Notes: generated by a model from the sequence alone, not told the origin. 64,000 nucleotides of DNA from Topomyia yanbarensis (GCF_030247195.1 NW_026683320.1:1-64000); one strand, 5' to 3'. Positions 11,082-22,520 are shown, numbered from the stretch's first letter. Program-made: numbers and translations.

Positions 11082-12580
11082 ATGAGCGACGAACAACCTG
11101 CATCTAAGCAAAACTTTTATGTAAGACGCAGAAAAACGCGAAGAATTACACATATTACACATACAAACCCAAAACGCCAGTGCCGCGATGAACGGCAGAA
11201 TACAGAGGGAAAATCGCGTACGTGCAAGCAACCCCAATTACAGCCGTTTACTTCCACCACCACTCGATCTACCACCGTTCAACCGTCAGGAGGAAACTTG
11301 CAGGGACATCTTAAAATCTACTATCAGAACGTGAGAGGCCTACGCCCAAAAATTGATGAGCTGTTCGTCGCCGCTTCAGATGTTGATCATGATGTTATTG
11401 TTCTGACGGAAACGTGGCTGAATGATCAAATCAACTAGCTCCAATTATTTGGATGAAGGTACTCTGTATATCGTAACGATCGCGACCCTAATAGTGCAGG
11501 GAAGAAACGTGGTGGTGGTGTGCTCATTGCAGTCTCCAACCGACTCTCATCCAAAAACAAAAATCTCGAACAACTCTCGGTAAATATTCGTGGCCCCTAT
11601 ACTAATCTCCTTATGGATGTTATATACATTCCCCCCTATTGAAGTGAGGTAGAAATTATTCAGAAGCACATAGACTCCGCACTTGACATCGCAACTTCCA
11701 TTGAATCCAACACGGCACATATACTATTTGGTGATTACAACCAACCTGGACTTTTTTGGAAGAGCACCCGCTCCCGGTATGTCTTCCCAGACCCTTCTGA
11801 ATTTTTTCGAGGGCGAGGCACTTGAGCCTTTAGTTGCTGTAGACGTTCATCATCCTGCACTTCTAGTAACGCAGATTTGTCCGTACCTGGTTCTCTATGA
11901 CGAGATGGAGGATGTTAGGGAGTTCAACTTTTCGAAGACTGACTTCTCTAGACTTCTCACTACACAAACAATCGACTGGGAGACTTTCTTGAATTTCGCG
12001 ATCGATGTAGATGTTGCCGTAGAAAACCTTTCAGTGGTGATAAAACAGCTTTTCAGTATACATGTGCCTGTACCTCGTCCCCGAACAAAACCTGCATGGT
12101 CCAACAACCGGCAACGTGATTTGAAAAAATTGTGAGCAGCTGCGCTTCGACATTACACCACTCGACGAAACCCCATTACAAAAAGGGAATTCACTTTAGC
12201 CAGTAACAGCTACCAAACATATAATCGCTTTCTCTACTCAAGACACGTAGCACAGACCCAATCCAACCTAAAACGAAACCCAAAATAGTTTTGATCTTTT
12301 GTAAATGGGAAACGTAAAGAAAATGGGCTTCATTCCAGTATGTTTCTCGCAAATGAAACGTCTAACATTTCCAACGGCATATGTACCTTGTTCGCAAAAC
12401 ATTTCTCAAGTGTGTTCCGATGCTCCTCGCGATGTAATCAATTTTGGAAACATTCAATTTTCCGACGAAGACATTCTCGATGCCATAAGCAAGTTAAAGT
12501 CCTCTATATCGGTGGGGCCACATGGGATTCCTTCCATTATACTGAAAAGATGCGCATTTTGTACTCCTTTACGACTGATT
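11082..12580 (+). pseudogene. Non-LTR retrotransposon ORF2 relic (endonuclease to early RT)
   Basis: Read with frameshifts, this is an apurinic-like (EEP) endonuclease followed by the linker and the first part of a reverse transcriptase. Visible landmarks are YYQNVRGLRPKIDELF (about 11318-11365) and VLTETWLND (about 11398-11424), which supply the Asn and Glu positions of the nuclease. They are followed by GGGVLIAVSN (about 11512-11540), LFGDYNQPGL (about 11722-11752) and HHPALLVT (about 11852-11873). A DEDILDAISKLKSS...SVGPHGIPS stretch (about 12460-12535) is RT motif 1, with His replacing the usual Asp of GPDG. The RT palm with its YADD box is absent; transposase sequence begins directly afterwards. 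Stops at about 11436 and 12133 and several frame changes make it dead. It fits the jockey/CR1 group, with the exact clade uncertain. Confidence 0.8.
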
Positions 12581-13800
12581 TACTACTCCGCGAACGTGTT
12601 GTACGGTTTTACGAAACACATGGTCGCAATTTATGGTAGACCACTTTCGAGACGAAAACGTGCCGGTAAGTACAGTTTACTGGATCCTGGCATCCCTGAG
12701 CGTAGAGCGGAAGGCCGGTAGCGGGCGTCCGGCGAAGATAATGATGATGAAGATGAAGGAAGTGTCGAAAAAGCTGTTCGACAACAAGGACAGAATGAGT
12801 TTGCGTGATGCCGGCCGAAAATATCACTGCTTCCATACCTTCATTCACCGAACCATCAAGATGGAAGACATCATCTGTCGTATGAAGACTCGGTCCCCCG
12901 AGTACACGAACGAGCAGATAGCGATCGTGAAATCGCAGTGCCGGTGGATGACAAAGAACTACCGCGGGACGTCGTTCGTGGTGGACGACGAAAGTTACTT
13001 TCCGCTTCCGAAGACCCACATTCCAGGAAATGACAGCTACAGCGTCAAGTCGGCCACATCCTCGTAAGTAAAAGTTTAAGCATAAATTTTAAAAAAAGGT
13101 GTGCAATATCGGACAGAGGGATTTAAAAGACATGGGTCAAGCCGAGCGGTCTGGCCATCAATCAACAAGTGTACCAGGAGAAGTGTCTTGAGCAGGCATT
13201 GTAATTCTCTCTCACTCACGCGAGAAGAGGCTTATCCGATGTCCAACTTTTCCGAGATAAGATGAGTCGCAAAATTCTCCGTCTCCACAAATAGCGTGAA
13301 AATAAATTTTCCGGATAAAATTTATTTTATTTTTTCCTTCTCACCGGAGAAGGTGATAATATTTTAATTTCATGGAAATCAATGAAAGTGTCAAAATATA
13401 CACTTAATTTCAAAGAAAAGTAGCAAAGAAGTATGACAGACTTGTTTTTTCGTGTTTTGGAATAGCGACAGCCAGGCAGCGAGCACAAAAAGAATACCGT
13501 GATAAACTCATTCGCTCATTCTCCGGCGGTTTTCATTATCCGGAGAAATAACACGTTGTATTTATCCGGAGAAGTTGTGTGAGTGCCAATAACTTCTCGT
13601 GTGAAAATGTGAGTTTTTATTGCCGCAGTAGCAAATTATCCGGACGCATTTACTCATATGAGCGATAAATGCAATGCCTGGTCTTGAGAAAATTCTTCTG
13701 CCGTTCTAAAAGGAGCATCATGCGGACGGGAAGTACGTCAAATGAGTCATCAAAAACTCTTGATATGCCAATATAATTCGAAAATAATCCAAAAATTTAA
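12570..13800 (+). pseudogene. Tc1/mariner-superfamily transposase relic, split by a MITE
   Basis: The N-terminal helix-turn-helix region starts RERVVRFYETHGRNLW (about 12588-12636) and is followed, after a frame change, by a long open stretch (12633-13067). This carries the linker AGSGRPAKI, the second helix-turn-helix SLRDAGRKY, and the catalytic region with WMTKNYRGTSFVVDDESYF, whose DDE-like Asp lies at about 12985. After a gap, WVKPSGLAINQQVYQEKCLE (about 13137-13190) continues the core. It is then cut by the hAT-like MITE at 13193-13680 and resumes as a decayed KIL-PF-like phrase at 13686-13760. The third catalytic residue and the C terminus are not recognisable. It abuts the RT relic upstream, so it either inserted there or replaced its 3' part. 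Confidence 0.8.
13193..13680. mobile_element. 488-bp hAT-like MITE inside a transposase relic
   Basis: The ends are CAGGCATTG and its exact inverse CAATGCCTG, with similarity extending about 20 bases inward. The flanks carry a perfect 8-bp duplication GTCTTGAG (13185-13192 and 13681-13688). Removing the element rejoins a Tc1/mariner transposase frame, which independently confirms the boundaries. The interior has several copies of TCCGGAGAA in both orientations and no open frame. The duplication length and CAG start point to a hAT family source. Confidence 0.9.
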
Positions 13801-14226
13801 ATTTAAAATTTAATATATTTGGTTTACCGTTCATTGTTACAAAATCCATAAAAAATCATATTCAGATACGAGATGAAAACGAAACATGTTTGTCAAGGGA
13901 TCGTATTCAAAAGACGTAGCTTTTTTCAGCGATTTTTGACTACCACTTCCCCCTTGCAAAGAGGCCAGGGATGAAAATCAAAATAAATACGTTTTACAAT
14001 TCTTTCAAATACGGCCTTTTATCAACATATTCATTATAACAGTACACAACAACAGTTCACAATCTTGCAGCTGCCAATGATTCTAAAAAGCATACGTTTA
14101 ACTAAATTACTAAATTGTGTTTGATTAATTTCGAAGAGAAAATTAAACTAAACTAAATCAACTAGTTAGCAAGAATAGCTAACTAATGTAGCAAGTTAAA
14201 TCCTCATACAAAATCTTTTCGTTTTG
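13801..14226. other. Unassigned DNA
   Basis: AT-rich sequence with no open frame of note. It may include the decayed 3' end of the transposase relic upstream and runs up to the outer edge of the giant palindrome. Confidence 0.4.
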
Positions 14227-15982
14227 GAGGAGTGAGCGTGAGATTTTGAACGTCGCTTCCTGAACGTAACGGGTTTATTTTTATTTTTGAACTATTTGCT
14301 AGAAATCAGTTACAACATTCTTGTAAAATATTTTAAGGTGTGCTAACACACCAACACAAATAACAGAATAATTCATGTTTTTATAGGATTATGAATGTTT
14401 TCGAAACCAGCATTGCGTCAAATCCAACTACAACCCTTATTTGAAATTTGATCCATGTTTCTCATTTTTTCCATTTTTTATTCCTACATTGTTTTTTTTT
14501 GTTAAAATTTCATTGATCTATTTTTTCAAGTTATGGATTATATTTGTATTTCGACAATTTTAAGATTCTGCCTTTTTTATATATTTCCATACTTTTATTT
14601 TGTCCATCTTTTTACGTTCCTTACTTTTGCTTTTTTCTATTGCTATCATTATCACTTACTTTAATTTATAGTTTTTTCTCTGCTATTTCATTTTATTCGC
14701 AATTTTTCGAGAAAATTCTGCTTCCTTTATTTTATTTTTTTATTGTTTCATATTTTAATACCCTGCTTTTTTATTTAATTCTTTTATCATTCCATCTAAT
14801 TTTCTGAATTTGTCTATTTGATACATTTATTCTTACCATAGCCTTTTTCTATTTCCCTTTTCTATATTTTTTTACATTTCCAATAGCAATTTCAGTTATT
14901 AAAAGCAATTCCAATTTGTTTTATTGTTTAGTTTTTTACCTTTCTTCTTCCTTATTTTCTAGTTTTTAGCTTTTCGTTTTTCGTAGTTTTATTTTTTCCC
15001 ATTGTTCATTTAATATAATTTTATTTATTGTTTATACCTTTTTCTTAAGATTTAATTCGTTGTTGTTCTTTCTCATTTTTTCCATTTAACCTATTTTGAA
15101 AGCACTTTTTCTGTTGACCATTTTCCTATACGTTTATATTGATTTTTTTAATTTTCCTGAAAAAAGCATTTGATTTATCTTTTTTGACACCATGCGCACT
15201 TTTTCTTCTCTTTACATTTAGTTCGTTGTTTGAATTCGTTTCAAATTTCATTTCTAGTGTTTTTTCTGTTCTTTAAATAAATATTCATTTTCTTCGTGTT
15301 AATTTTTAAATTTTTTGATTCTATAGTATACCATGTTGGCTTTTTTCTACTATTTTTTGTTTTCCATTTTGTCTGTTCGCTCCGTTTACTTTTTACTCGT
15401 CTCTTTACTTTTTCGTCTTTTTATCATTCCAATTTTCCGGTTCGTCCATTTTTTTATTTCGCTATGGTTATTTTATTCATGTTTTTTATATATACTCATC
15501 TAATATTATGCATTCTTATCGTTTTATTTATATTTTCTATTGCTTTAAATATGCCTTGTTTTTAATATTAAATAAATTTTATTATACAGTAAGATTCCGT
15601 TTTTGGCACGTTCCGTTTTTGGCATGCTCCCTTTTTGGCACACTCCGATTTTGGCAACAAATGGGTTCCGTTTTTGGCAACATTTTTGTTGGTCATAAAA
15701 AGTCTTTTAGTAATGTGCAAAAGATATTTTTTGCATCAATTTATATCACATTTGACTTCATTTCCAAACATGGGAGTCATATTAACCCTCAAAGGCGCAA
15801 ATCATTTTTTTTAATATTGTGAAAATTGTCTCATAGCTTCAATACATTACTGTGATAATTTTGAGATGTTTTTCGCAATGTTGGTTTAAAACAGTGTTAT
15901 GTATTTAAGGGTTACCTATATTTTACACTATACGTGTTTTATTGAATCATTACAATAAGTGTAGAAATGCATTATTTATGTA

Positions 15983-17113
15983 GGGGAATGTGTTCGGTTG
16001 TCGGAACACTTGTTTTTGGCTCACAACATTACTCCAATTAAACAATATATGGGAATAAGCATACCAATAGAAAGCTAGAGGCCTTAGCTAATAACTTATC
16101 GAAGAATTTAATTTCATTTGTCTCTTCAACTTAAAAAAAGTTATTAACAATTTATTAAAATGATAACTGTTTACCATTTTGAAAAAATGTTGTCGGTTGT
16201 CGGCACCCTAAACAAAAATTCCTAAAAATGGAAAAATATGAACGATGATCATCACAATTCAAAGGGAAAAGGAAATTTATTCAGTTCAATACCCATCAAA
16301 GGCATTATGAACATCATTCTTCATCAGAACCACAATATGTGTATGTGAAAACTAGTGCGAATATTACGCACTACTAATGCACTGACGGATCGCATTCACT
16401 GCCATTGAGTTAGTTTCAGGCACTCCAGTTTTTTACCAAAACTTCAGACAGATCAGATAGAAGTCAGTCAAAACTGGAGAGGGACTCCACGGTAACCCCG
16501 AGCCCCCCACCAAATTATCTGGTCGTGACAATCTGGTATATACGGTACTACCTAGCGGTGAAAACACGACCAGGTGTGCTTTCTTCATGTAAATGTAAAA
16601 CAGGAAGTCGCCTTCCTGGTTTTCAGAATGGTTCCAAAGATCGATCTCTGGTGTCTATTCGTAAAGCCCGTTCCAAAATACCCATATTGATTAGGTTATT
16701 GAGAGCATTTGCCACAAAAAATGGGTGCCGACAACCGATTTTAGTAACCTTTTTGAAAACTGATCAAAAGAAAACTTGTGGCGAACATTTCGGCGCCATT
16801 GAACGTTGAATCACAAAGTAGAATAAATTCACATCGTAAATTTCAATGCGCTTACTTTTTCGATCGATTTACTTCTTTCTGTAACACTAAGCAAATCATC
16901 AAAAAAAAACTTTTGAGTAGAGTTTCACTTGCTCAAAAATTATATATTGGTTGTAGAACAGAACATTCGAGTCTGTTTCAGCAATCGGCACAAAAAGATC
17001 GCGCTAATATATAACACAAATAATATTTATCAGAATGTCCATACCTGTTTTCTGTCAAAAGCTACATAGGGGTGCCGAAAACCGACCAGTGCCGGCAACC
17101 GACGACTTTCCCC
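15983..17113. mobile_element. TA-flanked GGGGAA...TTCCCC element nested inside the previous one
   Basis: The left end GGGGAATGTGTTCGGTTGTC and the inverse of the right end (GGGGAAAGTCGTCGGTTGCC) form the TIRs, flanked by TA (15981-15982, 17114-17115). A variant of the CGGTTGTCGG-CACC phrase recurs inside near 16193-16208 and 16727-16740. No transposase was recognised. A fragment of the 116-bp repeat family lies within it. Confidence 0.75.
16590..16710 (-). repeat. Single unit of the ~116-bp repeat family
   Basis: Phrases AGTCGCCTTCCTGGTTTTC, GATCGATCTCTGGTGTCTA and CCGTTCCAAAATACCCATAT match units of the reverse arm at 9735-10265. It sits inside the element at 15983-17113. Confidence 0.75.
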
Positions 17114-19180
17114 TATAATATGGACAAGTTGCAAGTGATTTTTACAACAAAAATGGTTTTCTTCAAACCTAAATATCTTCAAGCATTGCAGTTCGATTTT
17201 CAATCTATCAATTCCATTTGAAAGATCAACGAAGGGTTAGTTATGGAGAAACAATAAATTCATTAATTTTTTAAAAGAGCTGTGTTTTTTAAACAAAATT
17301 GTTCAATAATTTTCAGAAAGAAGACATAACAGCCCCAGGAGCGAAATCAACACTACCATTCAGTGAATTGTTCAAGTTTTGACGTTCAGTGGGCCGAAGA
17401 AAAGCGATTCGAATTAAATGCTATTTTACATATTCGTAATGAGGGGAATTGCACTCGAGAAGTGCGCGAAGATTGTGAGAATTCTACAGGACGGCAGAAT
17501 GCTACTTTCGACGCTCAAATCGTCTAGCGCCCTGGGTATGCATCCTGAAGGCTCTGTGTCTTCGGAAAAGTATCTTGGATGAAAATGAGCATTATTTTGA
17601 CAACTGACTGATAAACGTTATTCTTGCAAAGAATAAGCACAGCCTTATGACTGACACTAGCAGTGATTTAAATAAGATTACTTTATGAATTACTTGATAA
17701 ATTTATTCTCAGTTCGAAATATTATATTTGAATTCGAAAACAAGAAAATATTTACATATATTTTAGTTTACTCAAAAATTCTCTAGCGAAGTAGGAACTA
17801 TTTAACTTGAATTATATTTTTTTCCTCATTTCATTTGTCTGCAAAAGGGCCACCTTGCCCCACTTTTTTCTCTTCGTGGTTATAAAGTTAAAGGTTTTTA
17901 CTAGTCACAAACAAAATTCCAGCTGCCGCCATCTGCCGCTTCGTGGGTTATTATAAATTTTGTGTAACATATTTTTTTATTATTTTTGATTAAAACAACC
18001 TTAAAATGTCATGATAACATTTATTACTCTTTTAAGCATTTTTATTATTGTATATTTTCGAAGATTTAGGAATAAAACATTTATTTCTAGATATATTATT
18101 CATAAACAAATGTTAAAATTCATTTTCTCGAGTATTTTTTTAAATGTCATGTAGCGCCATCTACATAGGTTATAAAGTATAAATATCTTCAGTACATGTG
18201 TTAGAAATATCAAAACAAACAACTTTGCCGAAGAAAGTTTTTTGATAGAACACCTCTATCAAAAGATAGAACTGATCTAGATCAGTTTCTACTTATCTAG
18301 ATTAAAACCAAAGTTGTCAAAATAATGATCATTTCCATCTAAGATTGAATTTGCATATTTTTTCTTTCATCTTATCTCATTTCACACATGATTAAAAATC
18401 CTTGAAACATTTTTGAAGTCGTAAATTGAAAATCCACTTTAAAAATAAGGTTTTTATTTTTGGCACGGTTCCGGTTTTGGCAACTGAAAAAAATAAGATT
18501 GTTGCCAAAAACGGAATCCTACTGTACTTGATTTGTGGAGTTTTTCAGTTTTATACATTTTTTTATATTAAAGTATTCTTTTTAGTAGTTTTTTTTTTCA
18601 TTCTCATTGATTCTCAAAATGTTCCTATATTCCTACCGATTTTTCATTATTTTCACCATTGGTTCAATAATGTTCGACTTCTGTAATCATTGCAATATGT
18701 TTTTCTAGTTTCCTGTTTTCTTTTATCAATTTTTATAGGTTCTGTTTTGGTTTTTCTCGACTAAACATTTTTTGACAATTGACATTAATTGTTTAATGTT
18801 TATTTGGTTGATTTTGTTGTTTTTGGCTTTTTTGTACATTCTTTTAATATTTAGTTTTTCTATTGTTTTTTTTTATCTTTTGCTATTGATCGCCGTGTAG
18901 ATAATATTTTTAACTTTTGTAATTACTACATTTTTAATCTTTCCATTTCCTAACTTTTACAAATACCGTTGACAAAAATGGCGCTTGTCAAAGTCTTGAT
19001 AACTGTCGAAGAGGTATTAAAAAACTCCCAAAGTATAAAAAGCTCTACGTTTTTTTCATCATTGGCACTACAAACAACTAGTGCCAAAAACTGGTACATA
19101 AATATAAAATTTCAGTGTACTATACATAACATGAGTGAACTCCAATGGATTCCAAATAGTAACATTTTTGTACTCAGGCC

Positions 19181-19245
19181 AGGGCCGCAGAGAGAAAATA
19201 CGGGCCCGGGGGGGTCCAACGTACGGGCCCCCACCACTATGTATT
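19181..19245. repeat. GC-rich spacer at the palindrome centre
   Basis: This 65-base spacer contains GGGCCGCAGAGAGAAAATAC, CGGGCCCGGGGG and CAACGTACGGGCCCCC. Its reverse complement, including neighbouring TTGCCTGAGT, recurs at about 22446-22520. The spacer is therefore itself an interspersed repeat and strikingly GC-rich against its AT-rich arms. Confidence 0.8.
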
Positions 19246-21307
19246 GCCTGAGTACAAAAAAGTTAATGTTTGAAATCCATTGGAGTTCACTGATATTATG
19301 TATAGTACACTGAAATTTTATATTTATGTACCAGGTTTTAGCTCTAGTTGTTTGAAGTGCCAATGAAGGAAAAAAAAGAACGTAGAGTTTTTTATACTTT
19401 GGGAGTTTTTTAATACCTCTTCGACAGTATTGGCGACTTTGAAAAGCACCATTTTTGTCAATAGTATTTATAAAAGTAAGGAAATGGAAAGATTAAAAAT
19501 GTAGCAATTAAAAAAATTAAAACTATCTAAGCGGAGATGAACAGTAAAAGATAAAAACAATAGGAAAATAAATATTAAAAGAATGTACAAATTTGCTAAA
19601 AACAACAAAATCAACCAAATAAACAAATTAATGTCAATTGTCAAAAAAGGTTGAATCGAGAAAAACCAAAATAAAACCTATAAAAAATTTATAAAAGAAA
19701 ACAGGAAACTAGAAAAACATATTGCGAAGATTAAAGAAGTCGAACATTGAACAAATGGTGAAAATAATGAAAAATCGATAGGAAAGTAGGAAAAATTTTA
19801 AGAATCAATGTCAATGAAAAAAAACTAATGAAAAGAATACAAACATTAATATAAAAAATGCATAAAACTGAATAACTCGATAAATTAAGAATAATAAAAT
19901 TTATTTACCATTAAAACAAGTAATATTTAAAACAATAGAAAAAGTAAATAAAACTATAAGAATGCATAAAATTAAAGGAGCATATATAAAAGACAAGAAT
20001 AAAATAATCATAGAGAAATTTAAAAAAATGGACTAGCCGTAAAATTTTTAAAAACTGGAGAATTGGAATGATGAAAAGACGAAAAAGTAAAGAAAATTGG
20101 AAGTATTAAACAAAAACCGAGCAAACAGACAAAATGGAAAACAAAAAATAGTAGAAAAAGCCGACATGGTATACTATACAACCAAAAAAATTAAAAATTA
20201 ACACGAAGAAAATGAATAAAATGGATTAAATTATTTAAAGAACATAAAAAACACTAGAATTTAAATTTGAAACAAATTCAAACAACGAACTAAATGTAAA
20301 GTGAAGAACAAGTGCGTATAGTGGCAAAAAAGATAAATCAAATGTTTTTTTAGGAAAATAAAAAAAAATTCAATGTAAACGTATAGGAAAATGGTCAACA
20401 AAAATGTACTTTCAAAATAGGTTAAATGGAAACAATAAAGAAATAACAATAACGAATTAAATATGAAGATATTTAAGGTATAAACAATAAATAAAATTAT
20501 ATTAAATGGACAATGGGAAAAAAAATAAAACTACGAAAAGCTAAAAACTAGAAATAAGGAAGAAAATAGGAGAAAGGTAAAAAATTAAACAATAAGACAA
20601 ATTGGAATTGATTTGAATAAGTGAAATTACTTTAGGAAATGTGAAAAATATAAAAAAGGAAATAGAAAAAGGCTATGATAAAAATAAATGTAGTAAACAA
20701 ACAAATTCTAAAAATTAGATGGTATGACAAAAGAAACAAATAAAAAGCATGGTATTAAAATATGAAACAATAAGAAAAATAAAATAAAGAAAGAAGAATT
20801 TTCTCGAAAAATTGCGAATAAAATGAAATAACAAAGAAAGAACTATAAATTAAAGTAAGTGATAATGATAGCAATAGAAAAAAAAGCAAAAGTAAGGAAC
20901 GTGAAAAGATGGATAAGATGAAAGTATAAGAAAGGCAGAATCTTACAATTGTAGAAATACAAATATAATCCACAACTTGAAAAAATAGATCAATGAAATT
21001 TTAACAAAATAAAAAAAATCCATGTAGGAATTAAAAATGGAAAAAATGAGAAACATGGATCAAATTTCAAATAAGGGTTGTGGTTGGATTTTACGCTATG
21101 CTGGTTTCAAAAACATTCATAATCCTATAAAATACAGGAAAAATCTTTCATTTGTGTTGGTGTGCACACTTAAAAATATATTACAAGAATGTTGTAACTG
21201 ATTTCTAGTAAATAGATCAAAAATAAAAATAAGATCGGTACGTTCAGGAAGCGACGTTCAAAATCTCACGCTCACTCCTCAGTAAACAAACACAGGGTGT
21301 GAAACTA

Positions 21308-21636
21308 GGGGCAGATCACTCTAAGAATGTATAACAAATTTGCATCAAATAAGAAAAAATGCATTTAATTTCCATTTTTGCATCAGCTTTGCACTCCCTC
21401 GCAGAAAAGTTTGTTTAACAAACGTCCTACGCTGATCCACTTTGTTCGACGTTTTGTTAAATGTAGGGCTAGTTTTTCTGTAGGGTTTTGACGTCTTACA
21501 CGCAACGCAAATAACATTGCACGCAACGCAAAAACATTGCACGCAACGCAAAATACATTATGAATTTCTATTTTGATGGAAATAAATGCATTTAATTTCG
21601 CTGATTTTTAAAAATGCATCACAAGTGATCTGCCCC
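21308..21636. mobile_element. 329-bp MITE with GGGGCAGATCACT ends
   Basis: The left end GGGGCAGATCACT is exactly inverted at the right end (AGTGATCTGCCCC). TA lies on both sides (21306-21307, 21637-21638). The sequence GGTGTGAAA also lies just outside each end, which could be a longer duplication offset by a base. The interior holds three tandem copies of a roughly 20-base unit, GCACGCAACGCAAAAACATT-like (about 21498-21560), and ATGCATTTAATTTC twice. No coding capacity. Confidence 0.85.
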
Positions 21637-21639
21637 TAG

Positions 21640-22019
21640 GTGTGAAATCACACTCCAGTTTCTTTCGAGAATCTTTGTAAGGAACATTGATCCATTGAAG
21701 AGAAGGTCCTTAACAATTACAGCCTGCAACCCGAGGATGATGTTTACGAGGACTGGGTGCTGAACGATTCCTGGTATAGAGAAAAGGGCATCCAGGCGAA
21801 TTCGGATTTACCTGAACGAAGACACGGAGTTCGCCCCCAAAAACCGGTGTGGCAACCCTAAGCAGAGTTTTTTCTTTCAATAATTACTGTCGATTCTAAT
21901 CCAGCGCTTTCGAAGATTGGAAATTGAATAGATCAAAAAAATCTATTTCATGTTGGCGAAATTTGAAGACAACTTCATGACTTCTAATCAAACCATTTAA
22001 TTGTTTAACTCTTACAAGT
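21640..22019. other. Unassigned; possible short exon-like relic
   Basis: On the plus strand, around 21735-21800, a frame reads LQPEDDVYEDWVLNDSWYRE with acidic/aromatic character, preceded and followed by stops. I do not recognise the family. It may be a fragment of a decayed gene or element. Confidence 0.3.
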
Positions 22020-22200
22020 CTGATCATATTTTTGTTCGATTATAGACATTTTAACCTTAAGCTCATTCGCTTCTTCATTCAGGTTATGAATCTTTCTATA
22101 AAAAATCTCTATTCCTGTGTACGGGGTTGGGATTCGAACCTAGGTGAGCTGCGTACATGACATTCAATGTACAAATTTCGCTATGCCCGCTCGAGACTGA
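22020..22200 (-). repeat. tRNA-derived SINE
   Basis: On the minus strand a tRNA-like head includes a perfect Pol III B box, GGTTCGAATCC, at about 22129-22139, and an A-box-like region about 50 bases upstream in the GGGCATAGCGAAATTTG phrase. Downstream of the head is a tRNA-unrelated body with GAATGAAGAAGCGAATGAGC and AAGGTTAAAATGTCTATAAT, ending ATCGAACAAAAAT. That order (head, unrelated body, A-rich tail) is a SINE rather than a tRNA gene. I recognise it as an Aedes-type SINE but am unsure of the family name. Confidence 0.75.
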
Positions 22201-22374
22201 TCTCGTTTCGATGCGAGAATTAGGTTAGGATAAACATAGTTGATACCAAATATGCAGTAGTTTAGAACTTTCGCTATTCTAGTTACCTCATACACAAGAT
22301 ATTGAAGTTTTAATTGCATTCTCAAATAAATTTTGGTCGAAAAAGTATTTGTCAAAATTTTAGTTTCTGATAAA

Positions 22375-22520
22375 AATCCGGGCCCCCTTCAGAACTCCGG
22401 GCCCGGGGGGAAACACCCCGGTCCCCCCCCCCTCTCGGCGGCCCTGACTCAGGCAATACACAGTGTTGGGGGCCGGTACGTTGGACCACCCGGGTCCGTA
22501 TTTTCTCTGCGGCCCTGATG
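22375..22520. repeat. GC-rich repeat cluster matching the palindrome spacer
   Basis: The second half (about 22446-22520) is the reverse complement of the spacer at 19181-19245 plus its edge. The first half carries the related GGGCCC-rich phrase CTCTCGGCGGCCCTGA and runs of C (22421-22432). The two pieces lie side by side and may be the two ends of one element family. Confidence 0.7.

Larger units (their letters stand above)
15587..18524. mobile_element. TA-flanked element with CAGTAAGATTCCGTTTTTGGCA ends, inserted in the palindrome
   Basis: The left terminus starts CAGTAAGATTCCGTTTTTGG, and the right terminus is the inverse of CAGTAGGATTCCGTTTTTGG. TA flanks both sides (15585-15586, 18525-18526). 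The palindrome's right arm lacks the element and supplies the empty-site sequence, confirming the boundaries. Near the ends the motif (C/T)CGTTTTTGGCA recurs three or more times. CAGT-starting TIRs with a TA duplication fit pogo/Tc1-mariner-type elements. No transposase frame is recognisable. It hosts a further element at 15983-17113. Confidence 0.85.
14227..21280. mobile_element. Giant palindrome (about 2-kb arms) with a nested insertion in the left arm
   Basis: The left outer edge GAGGAGTGAGCGTGAGATTT at 14227 is matched in reverse complement at the right outer edge, ending 21280. The arms then pair all the way to the centre: the left arm ends TTTTTGTACTCAGGC (19166-19180) and the right arm begins GCCTGAGTACAAAAA (19246-19260). 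Excluding an inserted element at 15587-18524, both arms are about 2.0 kb, and by eye roughly nine bases in ten match. One strand is T-rich in the left arm and A-rich in the right. Open frames within it are low-complexity Phe/Leu/Ile/Tyr-rich artefacts. No target duplication or transposase was found, so it could be a very large foldback transposon or a genomic inverted duplication. Confidence 0.85.

Noticed and set aside
14544..14807. Phe/Leu/Tyr-rich frame resembling a membrane protein
   Set aside because: It arises from T-rich sequence in the palindrome arm; the opposing arm gives a similar artefact at 20755-20973.
16380..16500. Small inverted pair CTCCAGTTTT / AAAACTGGAG as a separate MITE
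   Set aside because: The arms are only about 11 bases and there is no duplication; it is inside the larger GGGGAA element.
22117..22190. Stand-alone tRNA gene at the perfect B box
   Set aside because: The D and acceptor arms do not fold convincingly and a SINE body follows the head.
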